Below are positions 42,307 to 52,835 of a DNA stretch of 64,000 nt, one piece after another (the stretch's first letter is position 1; each line of letters begins with the position of its first letter). Both the position numbers and the translations under genes were made by a program. The DNA lies in contig OX465281.1 in NCBI GenBank assembly GCA_949987705.1, positions 199,317,112 to 199,381,111 on the forward strand, written 5' to 3'. The notes beneath the pieces are model-generated. The model saw only the letters and a program-made list of their open reading frames with translations. It ran no database searches and was not told the DNA's origin. Source of the stretch: Thereva unica (taxonomy: Eukaryota; Arthropoda; Insecta; Diptera; Therevidae).

Positions 42307-44727
42307 TTATAAAAAGTATTTAGTAACAATTATTAAATTATCTTCTAAGTTGTACAAATGCCAACTCTTTGAGTATGGCAAATCACTGAGTTTTTGAATC
42401 CAAAGATTCGAGCTCTTATTCACACTGTACCCAAAAGTAGATTCGGAAATATTTATTGTATCCCAACATTCATACAATACATAAAATACCGATTTTATAG
42501 AAATAAAAAGTAAAATTTTTCCAAACTTAGGTAATTTGTCTGAATTATCAGTACAGATAAATTTATTTGTCATTAAAGTAGTACCTCTAAAAGAAACACT
42601 CTCTCCAATAAATACAACTAAATTACCATCTAAATTAAAATGATTTAATAAAAAAGAAGAGTAATTGGTTGATCCTAATGTAGTTTTTTCCATTTTTTTG
42701 AATTCTGGATCAAAATCAAATAAATCTTTTTTGTCATTCCAAACGTATAATAAATGTTTTTGATGCCTTTCAGCTAATGAAAAAGCAATATCTTTATAAT
42801 TATGTAATTTCGCTGCTAAAGACTTTAAATAACCATTCTTGCTTTCATATCTCATAGTCCAATAACAGCGTGGTGGGCCTACTTGTTCTATTATAAATGG
42901 ATAATGAGTTAACAGATGATCTTTAGGTGTTAATGATACAGAGTATTCAGCTAATAAAAGTTTATGATGTTCTTCTATTAATTGTTTTAATTCCTTTACC
43001 ATGGTAGATTTTATTTTTGGAGCTAAAACTATTTTTAACATATGCAATGTTAACAAAACTATTTTCCACTTATTTAAATGTTCATTGAGCATTTTAATTT
43101 CATTTTTTAAGATTAATGGAAGATAAGTTATGAGACACAGAGTTTGTGCAGCTCGCTGACCAATTAAATTCGATTTTTTCTTCAAAACAATGTTACTAGG
43201 CTGATTATATCTATTGTGTAACCCGTAATCAAAAGCTTGAATCTTTTCATTGAGAGTTTGTAAATTAATGATTTTAGAACTAATACAAAATTCAAAAAAT
43301 AACTTTAAGTCTCTTTGACACACGCCTTCAAGAAAGTCGTGCATCAAATCAACTGTTTGATTTTTACATACATCATAATGATTAAGATCAAATAATGGGC
43401 TATGATGTTTTACCCCAAAACAATTAAGAGTTTTACTGTTTACATACTTGTGCTGATTAGCACAATTAATGAAGCTTTCCGTTGTACGCAATAAAGTATT
43501 ATTTTGTGATAATGCTTTTTGTGCATCCACTTTTTTCATGGTACAAATGCGACAATAATAGTCAGAATTGAATGATTCATTCATGCCAAACAATACTGAT
43601 CCAGCAAGATTATCAAAACTTAATGAGACAATAGTACCTTTTATATGAGTGTTTGACTTTTCAATAAAAATACCTTTACTTTCTAAAATTTTTATATCCT
43701 GAGTTATTACACTTAACACCGGGTTTATACTAAATTCTTTTACATCAAGGTTGTAACAAAGTGCAAGTAAAAAAATGTTATCTAGTTTAGAATTAACGTA
43801 AAAAGGAAAATTATTAATAGTAAAATAAAACGCGCCAAGTTTATGAATTCCTGCTTTACTTCCTAATGCGTTACAGACCTCAAATTCATCATAATAAATT
43901 TGAATTAAAATAGCACTTTTATTTTCTTGAAAAAAATGATTATCTCTATAGACGCTACCATCTTTGAAATTGGTATAAACATCAGCATTACTTGGTATTT
44001 CATTTACAATATATTCTAAAACTGTCTCATTATTTAACAAAAATAAAAGAGTTTCTAACAAGGGAATGTAAGTAAAAGTACTAGTGACTGGAAGTTGTAT
44101 ATAACGCCCAAATATTTTATCATATTTTTTATCTATTCTAATACCATGAGCTTTATGTACTGGTTGTATAATATTATCAAATTTTTTATCTCGTTTATAT
44201 TTTGTAGAATAATTTTCTATAACATACTTAAAAATATTTGCAACATCTTTTCGCTCTTCTATGTCAGATGTAATTACAAGATTTTCTAACAGTGGCGTAA
44301 TCATTTCTATCATTGATTCTAAAATAGTAGTAATTGTGCTATCAGGTAATCCAAGTGAATATAAATGAGATATAAAATTGGATGTATTTTTTTTAAATTC
44401 GTTTCTATTGTTAAGTGGCTGTGTATCATTTAAACTTCTATCATTGAGATTGTATGGATTAGGATTGTTGATTGTTAAAGCATGTGAATCATTCAAATCA
44501 TTAACGTGTAAATCGTTCGGAACTTCTTGGATATTTGATGACTGCAATGAACATTTTTTTAAGTGTTTCCTATATCCGTTGTAAGTTTTAAAAATAACAG
44601 GACAATCTGAACAACATTTCAATTTTAGGTTAGATCCCTCAATTAGAGCATGTTCGTTACGCAAATGAATACATATTTCATTTATAGTGACAAATTTTAA
44701 TTGACATACAAAACAATTAAATGCCAT
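42307..44727 (-). CDS. CACTA transposase, 806 residues
   Basis: One uninterrupted ORF starts at ATG 44727. The N-terminus has two C2H2 zinc-finger-like units (C-F-V-C...H-L-R-N-E-H and C-S-D-C...H-L-K-K-C). The central part has I-Y-Y-D-D-F-E-V, L-G-S-K-A-G-I-H-K-L-G-A, Y-Y-C-R-I-C and D-L-M-H-D-F-L-E-G-V-C. The C-terminal part has L-T-P-K-D-H-L-L-T-H-Y-P and G-P-P-R-C-Y-W-T-M-R-Y-E-S-K-N. The same blocks recur in the ORF at 62201-64000, which marks them as the conserved core. Candidate catalytic residues are the Asp of Y-D-D-F, the Asp of L-M-H-D and the Glu of R-Y-E-S-K. The family is common in animal CMC-type elements, and the exact subgroup is uncertain. Confidence 0.85.
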   Translation of the reverse strand: MAFNCFVCQLKFVTINEICIHLRNEHALIEGSNLKLKCCSDCPVIFKTYNGYRKHLKKCSLQSSNIQEVPNDLHVNDLNDSHALTINNPNPYNLNDRSLNDTQPLNNRNEFKKNTSNFISHLYSLGLPDSTITTILESMIEMITPLLENLVITSDIEERKDVANIFKYVIENYSTKYKRDKKFDNIIQPVHKAHGIRIDKKYDKIFGRYIQLPVTSTFTYIPLLETLLFLLNNETVLEYIVNEIPSNADVYTNFKDGSVYRDNHFFQENKSAILIQIYYDEFEVCNALGSKAGIHKLGAFYFTINNFPFYVNSKLDNIFLLALCYNLDVKEFSINPVLSVITQDIKILESKGIFIEKSNTHIKGTIVSLSFDNLAGSVLFGMNESFNSDYYCRICTMKKVDAQKALSQNNTLLRTTESFINCANQHKYVNSKTLNCFGVKHHSPLFDLNHYDVCKNQTVDLMHDFLEGVCQRDLKLFFEFCISSKIINLQTLNEKIQAFDYGLHNRYNQPSNIVLKKKSNLIGQRAAQTLCLITYLPLILKNEIKMLNEHLNKWKIVLLTLHMLKIVLAPKIKSTMVKELKQLIEEHHKLLLAEYSVSLTPKDHLLTHYPFIIEQVGPPRCYWTMRYESKNGYLKSLAAKLHNYKDIAFSLAERHQKHLLYVWNDKKDLFDFDPEFKKMEKTTLGSTNYSSFLLNHFNLDGNLVVFIGESVSFRGTTLMTNKFICTDNSDKLPKFGKILLFISIKSVFYVLYECWDTINISESTFGYSVNKSSNLWIQKLSDLPYSKSWHLYNLEDNLIIVTKYFL

Positions 44728-44861
44728 TATGTTTAAATTCGAATCTTCAATTTCTCTTTATATTAAAATACATAGTTAAACTATATCCTTTACTTATATC
44801 AAACCTGAACTTTTCAAATAAAATTTATCAACCAATTACTAAATATAATACTAATATAATC

Positions 44862-47189
44862 TTAAGTAGTACTTTCTTCAGTCAATTTTTTTTTAAAAAC
44901 TTCAATCTTAGTGAATGTGTCAATCACAGTATTGGAACACTCACTATCAATTTTGAAGAAATGATGTTGTAAGAGGATCCAGAAGTTGAATAGATCACGG
45001 TCAAATTCTGTGTGAAACACGTAGTGAGCCTTGAACAAATAATCAACCGCCTTCAAAACGTTTTTCGTAGGTAATAATATGAATCTCTGATCAATTGTAA
45101 TAAAATACTGATCAACAGCTAATTTATTTGGACCACATGCTATCAACTTTGGCTGTTTTCCTTCATCATCATTGCATTGTATAGGAGTTCCACTCTGAAA
45201 AGAATGAAAAAAAAACAGAAATAGATTTTCATGACTTTTCCACTATTTATTAATAAATAAATAATATTTAAAAAAATTGTAGAACATACCTCTCTAAAGA
45301 CAATGAGTTTTTGAATAATATTTCTAGTTTTCTCTCGTGTAGCCAATTTTTTACCTCTAGCTGTAGGCGGTGTTAATTGAGTAAGACAGAGTATGGAATT
45401 CGTCAACCGATCCCACTCTGTAAAAATTGCATTAAAGTAAATTTTTTTTATTTAATAAATAATAAAACATAATATAACATATAAAATTATAAGTTTAATA
45501 GTACCTAAAAAACTTTTATCAGATTTTTCTTTTTCATAAACATTTATGATAGCGTTTGCATACTCTGGATAAATTTTCATGAAGCGGTCTGTATCAATTT
45601 TGGGAAAAATCAATCGAAACTCGACATCAATCTGAGAAATAAAGAATAGAAAATAAATAATTTTTAATCAATATAAAAACGAATCGTTTGACGTTGCTTA
45701 CCAGTTCTGGAAAATCCAAAAACCTTGGAAATGTGGTGAAAAAATCTTCATTCTTATACTTATATCTTCTAATGTCAAAAGTAAAAATTGTCTTCTCAAA
45801 AATTTCTTCTTTTTGTTCTATAGTAGCAGACTTCATGAACTCTATAGCATCTTTTAATTCATCCGTTTCGTCAACTTTTTCTCCAGTAGAGCTTGTAGAT
45901 GGATAATAAATGTGAGAATGTTTTCCAGCCTTTCTTTTAGTTTTTGAACTTGGATTTGTTCTTCTAAGATTTGATAGTTTATTACACAAATATCCAGTTT
46001 TTTTTTCAGGGTCATAAAAATGTTCCTGTAATAAATATAAAAAAAAACTCAGAAATATTCATCAAAAAAAATCACAAGTAATGCACTTTGAAGGCACCAA
46101 TAAAAAAAAATTGAATTTTTTAATAGAATAATATACATACATAACCGTATTTTCCTTTATCATATTTTAGATTGGGAAAAAGATCAATGATAGCCTGACC
46201 ATATTGACATTTTTCTGATGATAGTATATTTCTTTCAACTTTTTTTTGATATTCCAGTAGATGTTGAGTTACGAGATGAACCAATTGTTTCCGATATTTA
46301 TCCGTTAAATATTTATTTTCTTCATAATTACGGATGATATCTTCTCCACAAGTAGATGTTTTCAAATATCGTAATAGTATCTGTGATCCAAAAAATTCTT
46401 GTAGTTTTTGAAAGTATTAGAAGATTTTATAAATAGTGTTGGCCAAGTGAAAAATTTATAAATAAAAATCAAATGAAATAAAGTTTGTTTATATTTAAAT
46501 TACTATTTTTAATTATGGCAGTTCATGTGTCTGTCAATTTTAAGAATACTTAATGAAACTAATCTTTGTTTTTTAGATGTACAAAATTTAATCATTGACG
46601 TTCAGACACCGACATTATTTATAAAATATCCCAATACAAATATGCATAATTAATTATATTTAACATGTCGTACCTCTTTTGAAATAATATTATTACAATC
46701 GTATGTTTCTAATCGTGGTCTTTTAGGATTCGGTTCTAGACCAATTTGTAATAGGTTAGATTCTTCAACATTTTCTTGTTCAATAGGAATTGACATAAAT
46801 ATACTCTTACGGTTGATGACTTTGATTTTTAAAAGAACTCCACATTGACTTATTCGTACATATTCTGGAATGAATTCCGGTTCAAGCCTCACGTCTTTTT
46901 CATCAGTAAACATCAAATTTTTATCTATGAGTTGTGGGAATTTTTCACGAGCTATATTTTTACATAAAAAATCAGTTATCAAAGTAATGAAAGATTTCAC
47001 AAAAACACAATATTTAAAAAAAAACTGATTGATTTAATGATAAAAATGATAAAAATGATATAAACCTTTAGCCAAAAAATCCTCATAACCACAAGGTTCT
47101 AATAATTTTGCCCACAATTTATCATTATCATATTCAAGTGTAAAATATAAATGTGGTATATTTACAGCACCCGGTGTGTTAGTTTCCAT
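44862..47189 (-). CDS. CACTA second gene, seven exons, 517 residues
   Basis: Exons: 47189-47066, 46951-46674, 46380-46141, 46025-45702, 45631-45505, 45417-45290 and 45194-44862. Every intron is GT-AG, every phase matches, and the spliced frame is open from ATG to TAA. Exon 3 contains Y-R-K-Q-L-V-H-L-V-T-Q-H-L and ends K-Y-G-Y. Exon 4 continues E-H-F-Y-D-P-E-K-K-T-G-Y-L-C-N-K-L-S-N-L-R-R. Exon 7 has V-D-Y-L-F-K-A-H-Y-V-F. I recall companion proteins with these blocks next to the 806-type transposase in other animal elements, but their function is unknown. It lies upstream of the transposase gene on the same strand. Confidence 0.8.
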
Positions 47190-47984
47190 TTTTAGATCTC
47201 CTTCAATTGTGGTAAAGTGAAAGATATTAAAGCAAAACGCTTTGAGTAAGCTTAAAGAAAATTACACAGAGCAAACAAATAAGTTGTGAAGGTTACATAC
47301 ATTTATTTCAAATAAAAAATAGTTAGTGAAATTCATGATGAAAACGATTTACTTTTAGTTAAAGTAGATGCAAAATTTTGTTGATAAAAAAATATAAATT
47401 ATTACTTACATATTGAAAATCCGCTAACGTTATCAAATGAATCCTTGTAGCACAAAACTTTACTAAAAACACGCACGTGCAAGTTGTATTGTACAATCCA
47501 CCTTGAACGATGTTACACGACTGACGCTCTACTGTCTCCCACCATATGAAAAGGAATGCTCGACTACAGAAAACAACACACGACTTGAGTTAATTCTTAC
47601 ATATTGTTTGTGTCAAGAAAAATTTTAACACAAACTAATAGTTGAATCAACACAAATTTCGTTGATATGACAAAATTTATGTGTAGGAATTTCTTCGAAA
47701 TAAGAGCACCGAATATTTGTATTTCTTCGAATGAGTACCGCTCACAATATGTTAACCGTTACAGAAAAAAAGTGTTGTTGTGTAGCTTAACTGAACGAGT
47801 ATGTTACGTTTTAATTTTAAAATGTATTATACACGAAAAATTAGTTATTTCTAAAAATTAACACACGGAATTGAACAACACAATCAACGTGTGTAAAATT
47901 TACAATATTATGTGTTAACTATTAACACAAAAATTTTAACTGGAATTTATTTTAACACAAAAACACAATGTTTTTTACTGTGTA

Positions 47985-49393
47985 TTAAAGTTAATAAAAT
48001 CGTGCGTGAATTAGTGCTCCAGTGTTTTAATAGAAAAAATTAAAAAAAGTGAATGATTAAGTGCATATTAAGAGTGATAAATGATAAGGTGGCCAGTTTT
48101 GTTTACATTCGTGGTGGTTTTTTGAGTTAATTTAGCGAAAAAATGTTGAATTTGTGTCGTATTGATTTAAAAATGAATTTAAAGTGATTAAAGAGTGCCA
48201 TAGAATAATTTTTAAATACATAAGTGCAGAAAAATGTAATTGCTATTCATATTGTGTACTTATGTTTTTAATAGCTATTCCATAATAATTTCAAATCACT
48301 TGAAATTCACTTTTAATTGTGTACTTATATTTTAATAGCTATTCCATGATAATTTTAAACCACTTTAAATTCATTTTTAATTCATTACGGCACAAATTCA
48401 ACATTTTTTCGCTAAATTAACTCAAAAAACCACCGCGAATGTAAACAATAATGGTCACCTTATCAATCAACACTCTTAAAATACACCTAATCACTCACTT
48501 CCCTCAGATCACTAAATAACTAATCACTGGTAATCCACGCCCGATTTTATGCACTATTTAATACTTATAATTTACAATTTTATTATATAAAAAATAAAGC
48601 AAAGTTTAAAAAAAAGTGTTGAAATTGTAAAGTATAAGTATTAAATATTCATTAAAGTGCATAAAATCGCGCGTGGATAACCAGTGATTAGTTATTTAGT
48701 GATCTGAGGGAAGTGAGTGATTAGGTGTATTTTAAGAGTGTTGATTGATAAGGTGACCATTATTGTTTACATTCGCGGTGGTTTTTTGAGTTAATTTAGC
48801 GAAAAAATGTTGAATTTGTGCCGTAATGAATTAAAAATGGATTTAAAGTGGTTTAAAATTATCATGGAATAGCTATTAAAATATAAGTACACAATTAAAA
48901 GTGAATTTCAAGTGATTTGAAATTATTATGGAATAGCTATTAAAAACATAAGTACACAATATGAATAGCAATTACATTTTTCTGCACTTATGTATTTAAA
49001 AATTATTCTATGGCACTCTTTAATCACTTTAAATTCATTTTTAAATCAATACGACACAAATTCAACATTTTTTCGCTAAATTAACTCAAAAAACCACCAC
49101 GAATGTAAACAAAACTGGCCACCTTATCATTTATCACTCTTAATATGCACTTAATCATTCACTTTTTTTAATTTTTTCTATTAAAACACTGGAGCACTAA
49201 TTCACGCACGATTTTATTAACTTTAATATATATTTAATACTTTTTTAACTGCAAATTTAACAAATTTTTATGCGCGGCGACACGTATTTCACCACCGAAC
49301 AAACTTTGACGTTTAGACAGACCCGGTCAAAGTACTACTACACACTCAAGCAGCTCAAAAGTTGTGCATGGCTTGTATATATAGAAGGCTATG
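47985..49393. repeat. Foldback element, right part: four alternating modules
   Basis: A module of about 100 bp, with the core GGTGGTTTTTTGAGTTAATTT or its diverged form, occurs at 48086-48186 (+), 48361-48463 (-), 48749-48850 (+) and 49025-49126 (-). Modules 1 and 4 share one set of variants (CGTGGTGG, GTGTCGTATTG). Modules 2 and 3 share another (CGCGGTGG, GTGCCGTAATG). This shows an old small palindrome that was later duplicated in inverted orientation. Confidence 0.88.
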
Positions 49394-49395
49394 TC

Positions 49396-49926
49396 AAAGC
49401 TCAAACTATAGCGCTGTCCTTCATTTTTTAAGCCAGTTAATTCCACTTTCATTTCTTTTCTTATTTTGTAACTGTAATCGACAACACGATTACGAACTGT
49501 TGAGGCAGATTTCGGTAAATCTGAGTATCCTTTTGATAACAGTAATGAGCGCAAATCTTTAGAAGTTACGAACACGCTGAAAGGAAAACCGTCTAAAGCT
49601 GTCATTCGGGATAAAATGTCGTCTAGAGTATCAGTTTTCACAAAATAGTCGACAACTGTATGTTTTCGTTTCAAGGGCGGTTCTTGTTCTTGGCCACTTT
49701 GGCTCTTTGATGATGACGGCTTTGAAGTGACTACTTTTAAATCATGTTTAGATGATAGATGAGTATGCAATCCTTTGGTGGATCCTCCTAAGGTTTTCAT
49801 TACAGCTGGGCAATGTTTACATAGCGCTGTATTACCATCTTTGCCGATTAAGAAATGGCTCCACACTGATGATGCATCTCCGTCTTTTTTGTGTTTCACA
49901 TAAAAACTTTCTTTAGATAATGACAT
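49396..49926 (-). pseudogene. hAT transposase, BED-finger N-terminal part
   Basis: From ATG 49926 the frame runs about 177 residues to S-L-S-F-D, where the foldback element cuts in; translation beyond that is foldback sequence. The BED zinc finger is clear: S-S-V-W-S-H-F then C-K-H-C and H-T-H-L-S-S-K-H. A linker and the N-terminal catalytic region follow. The interrupted codon neighbourhood is the first catalytic Asp of the DDE triad. The protein continues at 41688. Confidence 0.88.
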
Positions 49927-50513
49927 TATTATTTATGCTAAGTTTTTCAGCTCGAAAGTCAGCACGAATTCAAGAATCTGAATAAAAAAACATTTTTGGG
50001 CACGGACCAGTAAAAAGCAAATTCTCTACAAATAATTAAGTGAATAAATAAATGTTCAAACATACCTTTCTCGATTTCTCTAGGATAGAACAAACAACTT
50101 AAATAAATTTTCAACTTTCGTGACCTAATTGTTGATTCAACGAAACCACACGAAGCAATGCGCACATGCCACGTTTAGGGGCTTCCCCTATGACAATCTG
50201 TGTTGCCAGCGCATTTATTCGTTTTACTAATAAATAATAAATATACAAAGCTACGTTCTGAATACGGTTTCACTTAGATATAAGCACATTTAATTTTTAA
50301 TTAAGTTCCGCTAGATTTAGATTTTAATAAAGTGTGCGCGCCTGCTCAAAAAGTTGGATCAGAGTATTTTTTAGACATATTTAAAAAAAATTTGTCAATC
50401 CCGAAAATCCCGGTTTTGTGAAATGTAATCCCGAATTTTTCGGGACTGGAATAGGGCCGGGATCCCGGGGTCCCGGGATTCGGGATCCCGGGATCGAATC
50501 CTCTAGTTGTAGT

Positions 50514-50674
50514 GTGAAATTTTATTATTGATAATTGAAACGCGGATTCATCGACTCGCGAAAAGAAATATAATGACGATTGTCTATCATCGAAGGGCTT
50601 TGAGTAGGTTGTTGTGTACTACTTTTAGTTTATTACCTACTCTTATAGTGGAGGTTTCTGGTGAGTTCGCTTTA
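50514..50674 (-). other. Gypsy sequence holding the end of pol
   Basis: This strip of provirus lies between the hAT and the MITE. On the minus strand the integrase C-terminal frame resumes past the MITE and ends at a stop near 50587. The remainder is the start of the pol-env spacer. Confidence 0.55.
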
Positions 50675-51690
50675 GGCTGGTCGTCCACTGGAAGCGTATT
50701 CGAGCGGCTTCGCGCTTCGGCCATACAAATGAGCCGCTTGTAGCCGCTCATATGTATGGCCGTAGCGCGAAGCCGCTCGAATACGCTTCCAGTGGACGAC
50801 CAGCCTTAGTCACTTCATAGGGGCCTTCGAAAAGTGGGGTGAGTTTTTTATTTATTTTATTTTTTGATTCCAAGAAAACGAAGTCTCCGGTAGTGAAATT
50901 AGTGGGCTTAGTGCCGTGATCATAGGCCTCTTTGGCTTTCTGCTTGGCCTTTAGCTGGTTCTCACGTATGATTTGGTACCCGTGTTGTAGCCTAGACTTT
51001 AGCTCGATGACATAATCGTCATAGTTGTATACCGGTTCACATTCTTTGGTGACGGAAGATGGTAGTTCGGGTTTACACCCAAAGAGAGCTTCGTAACGAG
51101 TGAAATTAGTTGAAGTGTGCGGAGTGGTGTTATAGCAGAACACCGCATAGTCGACCCAGAGATCCCAATTTGTCGGATCCTTGGCGGCGTAACATCGTAA
51201 ATAATCGCCTAGGGTGCGATGGCTTCGCTCTAGGGAGCCATTGCTTTGGGGGTGATACGGTGTGGTCTGTAGTTTTTGAATTTTAAGTAGTCGACAGGTG
51301 CGTTTGAACAGTTCACTGAGAAAATTAGTACCCTGATCGGTAAGGAGAGATTTAGGTATACCGAATATACATATCAGTTTCCGAACGTAATATTCGGCCA
51401 CTGTATGGGCTTCTTGATTAGGGATGGGGACGGCCATGATGAACTTCGTGAGGTCGTCCTGGAAAGTAAGAATATACTTGTTTCTGCTTTCGGTCTCAGG
51501 AAGGGGTCCCACAATATCCAAGGCGACCCTTTCAAATGGAACCCGTGCGGTAGTGGTTACTTTCATAGGAATTCTAGTCTTGTGCCCTATTTTATTCCTT
51601 TTGCAAGTTTCACAGGACCTGATGTACTCTCTGACGTCTCTAGAAATGTTTTCCCAAGTAAATTTCTGTCGGATTCTTTTTAGCGTCCTT
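50587..51690 (-). pseudogene. pol: Gypsy integrase, interrupted
   Basis: The N-terminal zinc-binding part (C-E-T-C) is readable around 51620-51690, in a different frame from the preceding RNase H. The change coincides with a T5 run at 51689-51693. The core carries V-A-L-D-I-V-G-P-L, L-L-T-D-Q-G-T-N-F and the Glu in N-G-S-L-E-R-S-H. A GPY/F-type motif (F-E-G-P-Y-E-V) precedes the MITE at 50805. Integration activity is not expected from this copy. Confidence 0.82.
50675..50805. mobile_element. 131-bp Harbinger-type foldback MITE
   Basis: Two inverted arms of about 58 bp starting GGCTGGTCGTCCACTGGAAG flank a loop of about 13 bp. A TTA duplication on each side (50672-50674 and 50806-50808) marks Harbinger-type insertion. 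It lies in the integrase C-terminal coding sequence of the provirus, and its transcript would fold into a near-perfect hairpin. Confidence 0.92.
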
Positions 51691-52324
51691 TTTAATCCCT
51701 TGGTGTCCCCCGATTGGCTTATCGTGGTACTCCGACAGCACTCGTGAGATCTCGGAAGGGTCTGTTAGTTCTATTATTGGGGACACAACGTTAGAAGTTG
51801 AGCTCGGGAATTGAACTTGAGATTGGAGTTGAGGATTTTGTTTAGTTGGAGATTGAGACTGCGGGTGAGACTGTGAATGAGACTGTGATCGGGTTATTAC
51901 GAGGGTTTCTGCCGCTGGCAATCGAGAGAGAGCGTCCGCATTAACGTTTAGTTTTCCCTTTTTATAAGTGACATCGAAATCGTATTCTTCTAACTTGATT
52001 CTCCACCTCATGATTCTAGAGCTAGGATCCTTGAGGTTAAATATCCAGACTAAAGGTTTGTGGTCGGTTATAATGGTGAATTTCCTTCCGTAGACATAGG
52101 GGCGGAAACGATTTACTGCCCATACTACTGCTAAGGCTTCCTTCTCGATAGTCGAGTAATTCTTCTCGGCTTTATTTAATGTTCGGCTAGCATATGCTAT
52201 TGGGAGATCAATGCTACTGAAGTCGGGCCTTTGAGAGAGCACGGCGCCAATGGCGGAATTACTAGCGTCTGTTGTAATGAAGAAGTTTTTTGCGAAGTCG
52301 GGATATTGGAGAATCGGAGGTTCG

Positions 52325-52328
<4 letters not shown>
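51640..52328 (-). pseudogene. pol: Gypsy RNase H and connection region
   Basis: This holds the RNase H motifs Y-A-S-R-T-L, E-K-E-A-L-A-V-V-W-A, I-I-T-D-H-K-P-L and N-V-N-A-D-A-L-S-R. A Q/S-rich stretch and a G-G-H-Q-G block close to the integrase zinc region follow. The SINE at 52329-52835 separates it from the RT. The first Asp region (T-T-D-A-S) lies just inside the boundary at about 52280. Confidence 0.82.
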
Positions 52329-52362
<34 letters not shown>

Positions 52363-52835
52363 GATAGACTAGAGACTTAGGGAAAGCCCCCTTTGTACTG
52401 TTCGACAATCTATTTTTTCCTATAGAATGTCGAACAGCAGCTCTAGCCGGAAAATGAGAAGTAGAGAGAGAGAGAGAGAAGTACATAGGAAGGGGCTGCC
52501 ACAACCTAGCCGCGATATATTTTTATTCCACCTACTTCCAACCATTTCGCGACTCTGGCATCGGGGCATTTGAGAAACAACTCGCTGGAGTGTTATGCCT
52601 CCTGAAACGAGTTGAATCTCTTCAACCAACCGATGACATGCGCTTGGTGGAGTAGGGAAGGACTAGCAAAGGCTATGACAGGAGGAATCAGGAATGTAAA
52701 GAGGGGAGAAGAAAGAAGGAAAGTTATGTGGGTGGAAAAGTGGAAAAGGCGAAGGACCGTGGGGCTGGCCGGGATTCGAACCCGGGACCTCTGGGATAGT
52801 AGTCAGGCGCCTTACCCCTAGGCTACCGAGGCCCC
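52329..52835 (-). mobile_element. tRNA-derived SINE, copy 2
   Basis: This has the same structure as the SINE at 7546-8014: a tRNA-like head with a GGTTCGAATCCCGG B box at the right end, the shared body, and a poly-A tail (T run 52329-52358 on +). It also has an AG microsatellite (52458-52478) that is longer than in copy 1. It is inserted between RT and RNase H of the provirus. The target duplication is obscured by A-rich flanks. Confidence 0.9.

Larger units (their letters stand above)
41852..47982 (-). mobile_element. CACTA/EnSpm (CMC) transposon, complete-looking
   Basis: The ends CACAGTAAAAAA and TTTTTTACTGTG are inverted and begin with the CAC triplet typical of the CMC group. They are flanked by TA on both sides (41850-41851 and 47983-47984). 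The matching arm of the surrounding palindrome (about 49215-49235) shows the uninterrupted sequence, which confirms the boundaries and the 2-bp duplication. Two intact genes on the minus strand encode proteins of 806 and 517 residues. Both subterminal regions are rich in TTAACACAAA-type motifs. It could be autonomous. Confidence 0.92.
41696..49393. mobile_element. Palindromic foldback element, itself interrupted
   Basis: The ends CATAGCCTTCTATATATACA are inverted on both sides and flanked by TCAAAGC (41689-41695 and 49394-49400) within the hAT coding sequence. Without the CACTA insertion it is about 1,565 bp and is almost wholly a palindrome centred near 48605, with arms of about 750 bp. Each arm contains a smaller, more diverged inverted repeat. 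It has no coding capacity. The duplication is 7 bp, or 8 bp if the terminal base is shared. Confidence 0.9.
39715..50505 (-). mobile_element. hAT transposon (BED type) inserted in Gypsy
   Basis: The ends TAGGGAATTCGATTCC and (reverse complement) TAGAGGATTCGATCCC are hAT-like. They are followed on both sides by palindromic CCCGGGATCCCGGG-type repeats. The flanking octamer GTTGTAGT is perfect on both sides (39707-39714 and 50506-50513). Without its own nested insertion it is about 3.1 kb. The transposase gene is split by a foldback element and has one extra frame break. Confidence 0.95.

Noticed and set aside
47985..49393. Assembly artefact producing the large palindrome
   Set aside because: The arms differ at scattered bases and the outer edges have a target duplication inside a coding sequence. 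A pure assembly fold would give identical arms and no duplication. It still deserves a long-read check.
50675..50805. rho-independent-type terminator or microRNA gene
   Set aside because: The perfect hairpin has TTA duplications and long inverted ends, so it is a MITE. A microRNA role would need small-RNA evidence.
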